DNA of 14,189 nucleotides from Pseudomonadota bacterium. GTDB taxonomy: Bacteria > Pseudomonadota > Alphaproteobacteria > Sphingomonadales > Sphingomonadaceae. Shown in pieces: positions 7,601 through 14,185 of the stretch (position 1 is its first letter; every line of letters starts with the position of its first letter). The notes under the pieces were generated by a model, which saw only the letters and a list, made by a program, of their open reading frames with translations, was not told where the DNA came from and ran no database searches. The stretch is from NCBI GenBank assembly GCA_023433305.1, contig JAEZCZ010000092.1, positions 1 to 14,189 on the forward strand, given 5' to 3'. A program made the translations under genes and the position numbers.

Positions 7601-8953
7601 ATGAGCGCGCAAAATCCGGCTCCCGAACGGCGGCCCGCGAGCGATGTTTCGCCGTGGGTCGGACTCGTCGGCTTGGCGACCCTGCTCGGCTGGATTGTCT
7701 TCGCGCGCCTTTGGCCGTCGCTGGTCGTCGCTTTCGACATGGACGCACCGCCCGAACCGTTGTCGGGCCCCCATTCGGCGCTGCTTGCGATGGCGCTGAC
7801 GGGGTTCGCGATGGCCGGCTGGTCGCTTTTCGTCGACAAGGTTCATCGTCGAGCATCGACCGGCATCGACTGGAGCCGCGCTCGTCCGCTTGCCGAGGTG
7901 ATCGACGTTTCGGTTACCAAGCTTGTCGGCCTGTGGGTCACCTGGCTCGTGATCGGGGCGTTTTACGCGCTCGGCCGCTGGTACTGGGACGGGCAATACC
8001 TCTTCGCGATGGGCGTGCTCGGCGCGGCGGTCATCCCGATGGCCGCGATCTCGGTTCCTTACGTCATGTGGCTCGATCGCTATCTCATCGAGCCGCGCGA
8101 TCAGGCCTGGCATTTCGGCGCCATGCTGGGTGGTCGCGAGGCGTGGCAGCCCGGTGAGGTCAAGCGCCATTGGCGCGCTTGGGTCATCAAGGGCTTCTTC
8201 ACCGCCTTCATGATCTCGATAATCCCAGCGGGATTCGCCGCCGTCGTCGAGGCCGACTTCGGCGAGATCGCCCGCGATCCGGTGCGGATCGGGATGATCC
8301 TGTTCGAACTGCTGTTCGTCGTCGATGTGCAGATCGGAACGGTCGGTTACCTGCTTACCTTCCGCCCGCTCGACGCTCACATTCGCAGCGGCAACCCGTT
8401 CTTGGCCGGATGGATCGCCGCTTTGATCTGCTATCCGCCGTTCGTCCACGGCTTCATGGGGCCGGGCGGCATGATCCAGTACGAATACGATACCGCGGGA
8501 TGGGGCTTCTGGTTTGTCGGTCACTCGCCGGTCATGTGGGTTTGGGCTGGTTGGCTGATCTTCCTCACCGCCGTCTATGCCTGGGCGACCGTCGCGTTCG
8601 GCATCCGCTTCTCCAACCTCACCTACCGGGGCGTGCTGACCAACGGACCCTATGCCTTCACGCGCCATCCGGCGTATCTGTCGAAGAACCTGTTCTGGTG
8701 GTGCTCGACCTTACCGTTTCTGGTCACGACCGGCTCCCTGATTGAAGCGGTGCGCAACACCGTGTTTCTGGCGTGTGTCAGTGGAATTTACTACTGGCGC
8801 GCCCGGACCGAAGAGGCCCACCTCCTCGCCGAGGATGCGAAATACCGCGCCTATCACGCCTGGATGTCTGAGCATGGCGCGATCACGTCACGGCTCGGGC
8901 TGTTGCTGAGCTGGGCGAGGCCGCGTCGGCTGCAGCCTCAGCCGGCGGAATAA
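7601..8953 (+). CDS. Integral membrane methyltransferase, isoprenylcysteine carboxyl methyltransferase-like
   Basis: This 450-residue protein has about nine hydrophobic segments, near 17-45, 60-78, 106-127, 133-157, 194-216, 230-252, 266-286, 302-335 and 364-398. The C-terminal quarter carries the ICMT/phospholipid-methyltransferase signature: GVLTNGPYAFTRHPAYLSKN (344-363) with His356-Pro357, and WRARTEEAHLLAEDAKYRAY (399-418) with Glu404-Glu405 and the Tyr pair. In that fold these residues form the S-adenosylmethionine pocket. The N-terminal three quarters have no motif I recognise and make the protein far longer than typical bacterial family members (about 150-220 residues). The start is ATG at 7601, 56 bp after bamB; no good Shine-Dalgarno is visible. 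It is convergent with ubiA, with 3 bp between stops. The substrate is unknown: bacteria do not normally prenylate proteins, so a lipid or small prenylated thiol or acid is more likely. Confidence 0.82.
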   Translation: MSAQNPAPERRPASDVSPWVGLVGLATLLGWIVFARLWPSLVVAFDMDAPPEPLSGPHSALLAMALTGFAMAGWSLFVDKVHRRASTGIDWSRARPLAEVIDVSVTKLVGLWVTWLVIGAFYALGRWYWDGQYLFAMGVLGAAVIPMAAISVPYVMWLDRYLIEPRDQAWHFGAMLGGREAWQPGEVKRHWRAWVIKGFFTAFMISIIPAGFAAVVEADFGEIARDPVRIGMILFELLFVVDVQIGTVGYLLTFRPLDAHIRSGNPFLAGWIAALICYPPFVHGFMGPGGMIQYEYDTAGWGFWFVGHSPVMWVWAGWLIFLTAVYAWATVAFGIRFSNLTYRGVLTNGPYAFTRHPAYLSKNLFWWCSTLPFLVTTGSLIEAVRNTVFLACVSGIYYWRARTEEAHLLAEDAKYRAYHAWMSEHGAITSRLGLLLSWARPRRLQPQPAE

Positions 8954-8956
8954 CCG

Positions 8957-9859
8957 TCAGGCGTTTCCAACGACCAGGCAGCCTGCCGCCACAAGTAGCC
9001 CGGCGAAACGGTTCGAGCGAAAACGAGCCAGCGGATTGTCTGGATTCGACGGGTCGAGCGTGAAGGCCTGCCACAGCAGGTGCAGCGCCGCCGGAAGCAG
9101 CGCAAACAGTGCCACCCAGTCCTCGCGCAGAAGCCAGAACGCGAGTCCCCAACCCGTCAGCGCGAGGGAGTAGAACGCGATCACACCTGCCTGCACGTTC
9201 TCGCCGAGGCGCAGCGCGCTCGATCGTATTCCCACCAGCGCGTCGTCCTCGCGGTCCTGCAGTGCGTAGATCGTGTCGTAGCCGATGCACCAGAATATGC
9301 AGCCGGCGTAGAGCGCGGCCACCACATCGAGGCGATCCGATCGCAGCGCTGTCCATCCCACCAGCGCGCCCCATGTGAACACCAGGCCCAGCCACGCCTG
9401 CGGCCACCAGGTGATCCGCTTCATGAAGGGGTAGGCCGCGACCAAGAGGAGGCTGGCCAGCGCGACGATTTGCGCTTCGCTCCGGAGCTGCAGCAACACC
9501 ACCAGCCCGACAGCGCAGAGGGCAAGCAGCCAAGCCCACGCCACCCTGGCGCTGACGCGACCGCTCGCCACCGGACGGCTGGCGGTTCTTGCAACCTGCC
9601 GATCGAGATCGGCATCGACGATGTCGTTATAGACGCAACCGGCGCCGCGCATGGCGATGGCGCCCACCAGCATCCACAAGACGAGCTGCCACTGCACTCC
9701 TGCACCCGCGAGCCATACCCCCCAGGCGCAAGGCCAGAACAGCAGCCACCAGCCGATCGGCCGGTCGAACCGCGCCAGCTGCGCGAGGTCGCGCGGCAGT
9801 TGCGGCAATCGCGCGACAAGGCCGCGATGCTGGCTGTCTGGGACGATCACGTCGGACAT
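8957..9859 (-). CDS. ubiA: 4-hydroxybenzoate polyprenyltransferase
   Basis: UbiA attaches the polyprenyl tail to 4-hydroxybenzoate, the first membrane-bound step of ubiquinone synthesis. The 300-residue protein is strongly hydrophobic with about eight to nine helices. Both Mg-diphosphate motifs are visible: NDIVDADLD (Asn78, Asp79, Asp82, Asp86), followed by RTASRPVASG, and the second motif YALQDREDD (Asp202, Asp205, Asp206). The motif RPIGWWLLFWPCAWG at 33-47 is typical of proteobacterial UbiA rather than MenA or COX10. The ATG at 9857-9859 has GAGG six bases upstream, so the start is well supported. It is divergent from alkD (39 bp between starts) and convergent with the methyltransferase gene. 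Confidence 0.95.
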   Translation of the reverse strand: MSDVIVPDSQHRGLVARLPQLPRDLAQLARFDRPIGWWLLFWPCAWGVWLAGAGVQWQLVLWMLVGAIAMRGAGCVYNDIVDADLDRQVARTASRPVASGRVSARVAWAWLLALCAVGLVVLLQLRSEAQIVALASLLLVAAYPFMKRITWWPQAWLGLVFTWGALVGWTALRSDRLDVVAALYAGCIFWCIGYDTIYALQDREDDALVGIRSSALRLGENVQAGVIAFYSLALTGWGLAFWLLREDWVALFALLPAALHLLWQAFTLDPSNPDNPLARFRSNRFAGLLVAAGCLVVGNA

Positions 9860-9862
9860 CGC

Positions 9863-9890
9863 TTGCCTCGTAGCTGTTGCGGCCGATAGT
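9863..9890 (+). promoter_or_regulatory. Candidate promoter for alkD-rsmE
   Basis: TTGCCT (9863-9868), a 16-base spacer and GATAGT (9885-9890) resemble a vegetative promoter, with four of six consensus bases in each box. The predicted start would fall at about 9897-9899, essentially on the ATG of alkD. The -35 box overlaps the ubiA ribosome binding site on the other strand. Confidence 0.33.
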
Positions 9891-9898
9891 GCCTAGCC

Positions 9899-10603
9899 AT
9901 GCCTGCAACCCACCCCTCGTTGGCTCAAACTGTCCGCGGTCGGCTCACCGACGCTGCCGATCCGGCGCGCGCGCCGGGAATGCAGGCGTACATGAAGTCG
10001 GCCATGCCGTATCTGGGCGTTTCGACCGTGCCCCTGCGCAAGGTGTGCCGCGACATCTTCAAGGCGCTGTCCTGGCCCGACCGCGTCTCGTGGGAGTCGG
10101 ACGTCCTTGCCATCTGGCACGGCGCCGAGTTCCGCGAGGAACGATACGCCGCGATTGAGCTGACCAGCGTCCGCGCTGCCCGAACCTTTCAGCATCTCGA
10201 CGCGCTGCCGATGTACGAGGAGTTGATCGTCACCGGCGCCTGGTGGGACTACGTCGACAATATCGCCACGCAGCGCCTCTGGGCGATTCTCCAGAACGAT
10301 GGGCAGGCGATGAAGGAGCGGATGCTCGCCTGGAGCAGTGCCGCCGACATGTGGAAGCGTCGCAGCGCGATACTCTGCCAAATCAAGGCCAAACAGGAGA
10401 CGGACCTCGATTTCCTCTATGCCTGCATCGAACCATCGCTCGACTCCAGGGAGTTCTTCCTGCGCAAGGCGATCGGTTGGGCGCTGCGCCAGTATGCCTG
10501 GACCGACGCCGACGAAGTGCGGCGCTACGTCGCCCAACATGCCGATCGCATGAGCCGCCTCAGCCGGCGCGAGGCGCGGAAGAACGTCGGAGCCGTGAGC
10601 TGA
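9899..10603 (+). CDS. alkD: DNA alkylation repair protein, AlkD-like DNA glycosylase
   Basis: AlkD-type enzymes are HEAT-repeat DNA glycosylases that remove bulky or positively charged alkylated purines without flipping the base. The 234-residue length and all-helical composition fit. Family landmarks are YMKSAMPYLGV (31-41), GAWWDYVDNIA (113-123) with Trp116 and Asp120, MWKRRSAILCQ (151-161) with Arg155, and FFLRKAIGWALRQYAWTD (186-203) with Trp194. By my alignment these correspond to the DNA-contacting Trp, catalytic Asp, Arg and Trp of Bacillus AlkD. No Shine-Dalgarno precedes the ATG, and a promoter-like pair ends only eight bases upstream, so the mRNA may be leaderless. The stop overlaps the rsmE start by one base (TGATG at 10601-10605), so the two are likely co-translated. 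Confidence 0.93.
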   Translation: MPATHPSLAQTVRGRLTDAADPARAPGMQAYMKSAMPYLGVSTVPLRKVCRDIFKALSWPDRVSWESDVLAIWHGAEFREERYAAIELTSVRAARTFQHLDALPMYEELIVTGAWWDYVDNIATQRLWAILQNDGQAMKERMLAWSSAADMWKRRSAILCQIKAKQETDLDFLYACIEPSLDSREFFLRKAIGWALRQYAWTDADEVRRYVAQHADRMSRLSRREARKNVGAVS

Positions 10604-11346
10604 TGCCCGCCACCCCCGCCTGGCCTCCGCGCAGCGCGCCGCGGCTGTTCGTCGCGCCGCCGATCTCGCTCGACCAGCCGGTCGAGTTGGAAGGGAATCA
10701 GGCGCACTATCTAGTCCGGGTCATGCGCGTCGGTGAAGGCGATATAGTCGTACTCTGTGACGATGTGACCGGCGAGTGGGCAGCACGGATCGTCTCGGCC
10801 GGAAAGCGCGAGATATTGCTCGAGCCCGTCGAGAAGTTGCGCGGGCGCGAGCAGGTGCCCGACTTCTGGCTTTGCGCCGCGCTGCTCAAGAAGGATCGCT
10901 TCGACCTCGTTCTCGAGAAGGCAACGGAGCTCGGAGTTCGTTGCATCCAGCCGGTGTTGGCGCGGCGCTGCGTCGCCGACAAGCTCAACCTCGAGCGCGC
11001 CCGCATGATCGTCACGGAAGCCGCCGAGCAGTGCGCGCGAACGGCGTTGCCGGAAATCGTGGAGCCGATCAGGCTTGAGGCACTGTTGAGAAATTGGCCG
11101 GCGGCGCGCGCCCTTTTCTTTGCGGACGAGCAGGGCGGGGCAACCGCCGCTACGGCATTCGCTAACCACCGCGGTCCCGCGGCGCTGCTGATCGGCCCCG
11201 AGGGGGGATTCGACGACGCGGAGCGTGAGGCTGTGAGGGCGATCCCGCAAGCTCGGCCGATCTCACTCGGGCCCCGCATCCTACGCGGCGAGACGGCTGC
11301 GATTTCGGCCGCCGCGCTCTGGATGGGCATCGCGGGCGATTGGTAG
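10603..11346 (+). CDS. rsmE: 16S rRNA (uracil(1498)-N(3))-methyltransferase
   Basis: RsmE methylates N3 of U1498 in 16S rRNA using S-adenosylmethionine. The 247-residue protein has an N-terminal PUA-like beta domain (about 12-78: RLFVAPP, NQAHYLVRVMRVGEGD) and a C-terminal SPOUT methyltransferase domain with the trefoil-knot motifs LLIGPEGGFDDAE (195-207) and SLGPRILRGETAA (221-233). The segments LLKKDRFDLVLEKATELGV (94-112) and ERARMIVTEAAEQCAR (131-146) are also typical. The start shares its A with the alkD stop. A longer frame from 10243 exists but overlaps alkD and is rejected. gshA follows 60 bp downstream on the same strand, so co-transcription is plausible. Confidence 0.95.
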   Translation: MPATPAWPPRSAPRLFVAPPISLDQPVELEGNQAHYLVRVMRVGEGDIVVLCDDVTGEWAARIVSAGKREILLEPVEKLRGREQVPDFWLCAALLKKDRFDLVLEKATELGVRCIQPVLARRCVADKLNLERARMIVTEAAEQCARTALPEIVEPIRLEALLRNWPAARALFFADEQGGATAATAFANHRGPAALLIGPEGGFDDAEREAVRAIPQARPISLGPRILRGETAAISAAALWMGIAGDW

Positions 11347-11406
11347 CGCGGCCGGGAGACAATTTGTGACTGGCGCCCCCGCCACCTTGCGCCTAACGGC
11401 CCGCGG

Positions 11407-12777
11407 ATGAGCACCCGCACGGCGTCGGACGGAGAAGAACAGCGGATCGAGCGGCGCGAGCAGCTTGTCGCTCCGCTGCAGGCGGGCGAGAAGCCGCCCG
11501 AGCGCTGGCGCATCGGCACCGAGCACGAGAAACTCGTCTATAAGACCGACGATCACCGTGCTCCCTCTTACGACGAGCCTGGCGGTATCCGCGATATCCT
11601 CATGGAAATGCGCCAATTTGGCTGGGAGCCGGTCGAGGAAGGTGGCCAGGTAATCGCGCTCGCAGGCGCTGACGGGAACGTTAGTCTTGAGCCCGCAGGC
11701 CAGCTCGAACTATCGGGCGCTCCGCTCGAGAACCTGCACCAGACTTGCGCCGAGACCGGTCGTCACCTCGACCAAGTCAAGACCATCGGCGAGAAGTGCG
11801 GTGTCGGCTTTCTCGGTTTGGGTATGTGGCCCGACAAGACTCGCTCTGAGCTGCCGATCATGCCCAAGGGGCGTTACGAGATCATGCTGCGCCACATGCC
11901 GCGGGTCGGCAATCTCGGCCTCGACATGATGCTGCGGACATGCACGATCCAGGTGAATCTGGACTACTGCTCCGAAGCCAACATGGCGAAGAAGTTCCGC
12001 GTCGGGCTCGCACTCCAGCCTCTCGCCACCGCGCTGTTCGCCAACTCGCCTTTTACCGACGGCAAACCGAACGGGTTTCTCTCGTACCGCAGCCACATCT
12101 GGTCGGACACCGATCCGCACCGCACGGGCATGCTGCCGTTCGTGTTCGAAGAGGGCTTCGGTTACGAGCGTTACGTCGACTACATGCTCGACGTGCCGAT
12201 GTACTTCGTCTTCCGTGACGGGAAGTACATCGATGCCGCCGGGCAGAGCTTCCGTGATTTCCTCGCCGGCAGGCTTCCCGCGCTTCCGGGTGAACTGCCG
12301 ACCGAGAGCGATTGGACCGATCACCTCTCGACCGCGTTCCCGGAAGTTCGTCTCAAGTCGTTCCTCGAAATGCGCGGCGCCGATGGAGGCCCGTGGAACC
12401 GCATCTGTGCGCTGCCGGCCCTATGGGTGGGGCTACTCTACGACGACGCGGCCATCGATGCGGCGTGGGACCTGGTAAAGCACTGGTCGATGGACGAGCG
12501 CGAGGCGCTGCGGAACGCCGTGCCGAAGCTAGCCCTCGATACGTCGATTCCGGGGGGCGGCAAGCTGGTTGACCTCGCGCGTGACGCTATCGAGATCGCT
12601 CGCCAGGGACTCGTGTCGCGCGCCCGCCTGAACTCCAGCGGCGACAGCGAAGCCGGCTTTCTCGAGCCCCTGCAGGAGATCGTCGCCAGCGGCAAGGTGC
12701 CCGCACAGCGCCTGCTCGACAAGCTCAACGGCGAATGGGCCGGCGACATCAGCCGGATCTACGAAGAGAGCTTCTGA
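11407..12777 (+). CDS. gshA: Glutamate-cysteine ligase, plant/alphaproteobacterial type
   Basis: This enzyme joins glutamate and cysteine with ATP to make gamma-glutamylcysteine, the first step of glutathione synthesis in the cytoplasm. The 456-residue sequence belongs to the GCS2/plant-type group rather than the E. coli GshA group: RWRIGTEHEKL (33-43), SLEPAGQLELSG (93-104), RTCTIQVNLDYCSE (177-190), FANSPFTDGKPNGFLSYRSHIW (211-232), LKSFLEMRGADGGPWNRICALPALWVG (316-342). Cysteines are at 114, 131, 179, 188 and 334. Plant homologues are switched by disulfides; whether any of these pair is unknown. The in-frame sequence upstream contains no alternative start before the rsmE stop, and no strong Shine-Dalgarno is visible. 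It is convergent with the VOC gene. The second enzyme, gshB, is not in the window. Confidence 0.93.
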   Translation: MSTRTASDGEEQRIERREQLVAPLQAGEKPPERWRIGTEHEKLVYKTDDHRAPSYDEPGGIRDILMEMRQFGWEPVEEGGQVIALAGADGNVSLEPAGQLELSGAPLENLHQTCAETGRHLDQVKTIGEKCGVGFLGLGMWPDKTRSELPIMPKGRYEIMLRHMPRVGNLGLDMMLRTCTIQVNLDYCSEANMAKKFRVGLALQPLATALFANSPFTDGKPNGFLSYRSHIWSDTDPHRTGMLPFVFEEGFGYERYVDYMLDVPMYFVFRDGKYIDAAGQSFRDFLAGRLPALPGELPTESDWTDHLSTAFPEVRLKSFLEMRGADGGPWNRICALPALWVGLLYDDAAIDAAWDLVKHWSMDEREALRNAVPKLALDTSIPGGGKLVDLARDAIEIARQGLVSRARLNSSGDSEAGFLEPLQEIVASGKVPAQRLLDKLNGEWAGDISRIYEESF

Positions 12778-12815
12778 CGATCGCGGTGCTCGGCTGCGAG
12801 ACTAAGCCATTACCC

Positions 12816-12827
12816 GAGGCCGGCCTC
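12816..12827. repeat. 12-bp palindrome between gshA and the VOC gene
   Basis: GAGGCCGGCCTC is a perfect palindrome overlapping the VOC gene's stop codon, in the 48-bp gap between convergent genes. It has no loop and no T-run on either side, so a terminator role is unproven. Confidence 0.4.
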
Positions 12828-13197
12828 ATTCATAGCTGACCACTTCGAACTCGATCCCGTCCCAGTCGAAGAAGTAGAACCGCCGCCCGGGTTCGTAGTC
12901 GTCGTGGCCCCACGGCTCGAAGCCATGCTCGCGCACGATCCGCTCGGCGGCGTCCAGGTCGTCGACCAGGAGCCCGACATGGTTGAGCGGCAGGCCCTTC
13001 TTCTGGCCGGCATGGTCGCGGCGGTCAGTATAGAGCGCCAGGTACGTCGCTTCTTCGCCGACATGGATGGTCTCGCCGCCGTTCATCGCCGCGCCGCGCC
13101 AGCGTTGCCGCCAGCCAAGCAGCTTTTCGAAGAAAGCCGCAGACCGCTCGATATCGGTAACGGTCAGGTTGACGTGTTCGATCCGTCCTTGGGGCAT
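12826..13197 (-). CDS. VOC superfamily (glyoxalase/bleomycin resistance/dioxygenase-like) protein
   Basis: This 123-residue cytoplasmic protein has two beta-alpha-beta-beta-beta modules. Module one begins IEHVNLTVTDIERSAAFFEKLLGW (6-29) with His8; module two begins LNHVGLLVDDLDAAERIVREHGFE (71-94) with His73 and ends FYFFDWDGIEFEVVSYE, where Glu118 is the likely last metal ligand. The family includes glyoxalase I, glutathione or thiol transferases for fosfomycin, drug-binding proteins and dioxygenases; the specific reaction cannot be read from sequence. The ATG has AGGAG at 13206-13210, eight bases upstream, so the start is firm. It is divergent from soxR, and a SoxR-box-like operator lies 92 bases before its start. 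SoxR control is therefore the best regulatory hypothesis, suggesting a role against redox-cycling or electrophilic compounds. Confidence 0.9.
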   Translation of the reverse strand: MPQGRIEHVNLTVTDIERSAAFFEKLLGWRQRWRGAAMNGGETIHVGEEATYLALYTDRRDHAGQKKGLPLNHVGLLVDDLDAAERIVREHGFEPWGHDDYEPGRRFYFFDWDGIEFEVVSYE

Positions 13198-13288
13198 TTG
13201 CGAAACTCCTGTTCCAAGTCGCTGCCAATGAACGATTACCCGGAGATCGCAGCCTCCATGGGAATCGCGTCGCTTGCCCCTTCTGCAA

Positions 13289-13306
13289 CCTCAAGCTAAC
13301 TTGAGG
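13289..13306. promoter_or_regulatory. SoxR box (operator) in the soxR/VOC intergenic region
   Basis: The 18-bp sequence CCTCAAGCTAACTTGAGG has 7-bp inverted arms CCTCAAG/CTTGAGG around CTAA. It differs at a single central base from the SoxR box at E. coli soxS (centre TTAA). On the minus strand TTGACC (13305-13310) overlaps its edge as a good -35. With the 19-base spacer typical of SoxR/MerR promoters, the -10 would fall on CAGAAG (complement of 13280-13285), which matches TATAAT at three of six positions. This layout favours activation of the VOC gene. The soxR start lies 18 bp away on the other side. Confidence 0.85.
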
Positions 13307-13324
13307 TCAAACGAAAACGACGGG

Positions 13325-13771
13325 ATGGGGCGCTTGGCGGACACTTTCATAACGATCGGACAACTCGCCGCGCGCACGGGGATCGCGGTCTCCGCGCTTC
13401 GATATTACGAAGCCAAAGGACTGGTCACCGCGCTCCGAACGCGCGGCAACCAGCGCCGCTTTCTGCGCTCGGACATCCGCCGCGTGAGCTTCATTCTCAT
13501 CGCGCAGAAGCTCGGCCTCGCGCTTGCTGAGATCGAGCAGCAGCTCGCCCAATTGCCGCAAGGCCGTGCGCCAACTTTGTCCGACTGGCAGCAGATAAGC
13601 CGACGGATGCGCTACGAGATCGACCAGCGTATCAACCTGCTCACCCGCACCCGCAACCAACTCGACCAGTGCATCGGCTGCGGCTGTCTCAGCCTGCAGA
13701 AATGCCAGCTTTACAACAAAGACGACCGGCTCGGCACGAACGGGGCGGGCCCACGCGCGATCCTGGGCTAA
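13325..13771 (+). CDS. soxR: Redox-sensitive transcriptional activator SoxR
   Basis: SoxR is a MerR-family dimer with a [2Fe-2S] cluster whose oxidation by redox-cycling compounds or superoxide turns on target promoters by untwisting DNA. The 148-residue protein has an N-terminal winged helix-turn-helix (ITIGQLAARTGIAVSALRYYEAKGL, 9-33; GNQRRFLRSDIRR, 41-53), a dimerisation helix around 85-115, and the diagnostic cluster motif CIGCGCLSLQKC with Cys116, Cys119, Cys121 and Cys127. The tail NKDDRLGTNGAGPRAIL closely parallels E. coli SoxR. I chose ATG 13325; the in-frame TTG at 13274 would place coding sequence over the operator. The Shine-Dalgarno is poor. No soxS is nearby, as expected outside enterics, where SoxR acts directly on its targets. 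Confidence 0.95.
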   Translation: MGRLADTFITIGQLAARTGIAVSALRYYEAKGLVTALRTRGNQRRFLRSDIRRVSFILIAQKLGLALAEIEQQLAQLPQGRAPTLSDWQQISRRMRYEIDQRINLLTRTRNQLDQCIGCGCLSLQKCQLYNKDDRLGTNGAGPRAILG

Positions 13772-13802
13772 GTCACGGTCGCGCATCAAAGGGGGTTCAT
13801 TG

Positions 13803-13833
13803 CCCTTCAAGGCGCGGCACCGTAGCTTGAGGG
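13803..13833. repeat. Imperfect inverted repeat upstream of the last gene
   Basis: Arms CCCTTCAAG (13803-13811) and CTTGAGGG (13826-13833) pair with one bulged base around a 14-base loop. The right arm contains an exact SoxR half-site (CTTGAGG). There is no T-run, so it is not a clear terminator for soxR, and the arm spacing does not fit a MerR-family operator. It lies just before the GTG start at 13835. Confidence 0.35.
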
Positions 13834-13834
13834 T

Positions 13835-14185
13835 GTGACGGACTCGCGTTCCTTCTCCGCGCTGATGCGGCTTTTCCTCGCGCTCGTGCTTGCGACGATC
13901 GGCTTACAGGCGGTGCCGGCGGGCGACCTTCCGTTGCAGCGCGACCACGGCTCCGCCTTTAGCGCCAGTTCGCTCGACACCGCCGTCGCAAGACAGGTCG
14001 AGCGGATCGAGACGCAATCCATTGCGCAGCCGCTGCTACCGCCCCCCGTCGATGATGACATGCGTTTGCTGCGCGTCGAGACGAGTGTTCACGGGCACGA
14101 CTGGCACGTCCGTCCGCTCCCACACCTGCCAGCTCTCGCCTTGGCGGCATCTCCCTACCTGCCGAGACCGCCTCCCCGCGCCTGA
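13835..14185 (+). CDS. Small exported protein of unknown function
   Basis: This frame encodes 116 residues from GTG 13835, or 106 from ATG 13865. Starting at the ATG, MRLFLALVLATIGLQAVPAGD looks like a signal peptide with cleavage near the Ala-Val-Pro-Ala-Gly region. The mature part is short, with a predicted helix (SSLDTAVARQVERIETQS), a proline run (PLLPPPVDD), a histidine patch HGHDWH and a Pro/Ala-rich end (YLPRPPPRA). I do not recognise a named family. Small exported, histidine-containing proteins of this kind often precede heavy-metal RND efflux operons in sphingomonads, but nothing past 14189 is visible, so this is a guess. Neither start has a good Shine-Dalgarno. It follows soxR by 63 bp on the same strand. 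Confidence 0.5.
   Translation: MTDSRSFSALMRLFLALVLATIGLQAVPAGDLPLQRDHGSAFSASSLDTAVARQVERIETQSIAQPLLPPPVDDDMRLLRVETSVHGHDWHVRPLPHLPALALAASPYLPRPPPRA

Noticed and set aside
7541..8668. 375-residue frame antisense to the membrane methyltransferase gene
   Set aside because: Charged, low-complexity shadow; the + strand encodes clear membrane segments and a methyltransferase signature.
12778..12825. Intrinsic terminator between gshA and the VOC gene
   Set aside because: Only a four-base stem (CTCG/CGAG near 12789-12800) and a loopless palindrome are visible, with no T-run on either strand.
13274..13324. Upstream TTG start for soxR
   Set aside because: It would make the SoxR box coding sequence; the ATG at 13325 gives a normal SoxR length and N-terminus.
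13800..13834. MerR-type metal-regulator operator before the last gene
   Set aside because: TTGCCC at 13800 and TAGCTT at 13824 could be promoter boxes, but the dyad spans 31 bp and cannot sit inside a 19-20 bp spacer as this family requires.
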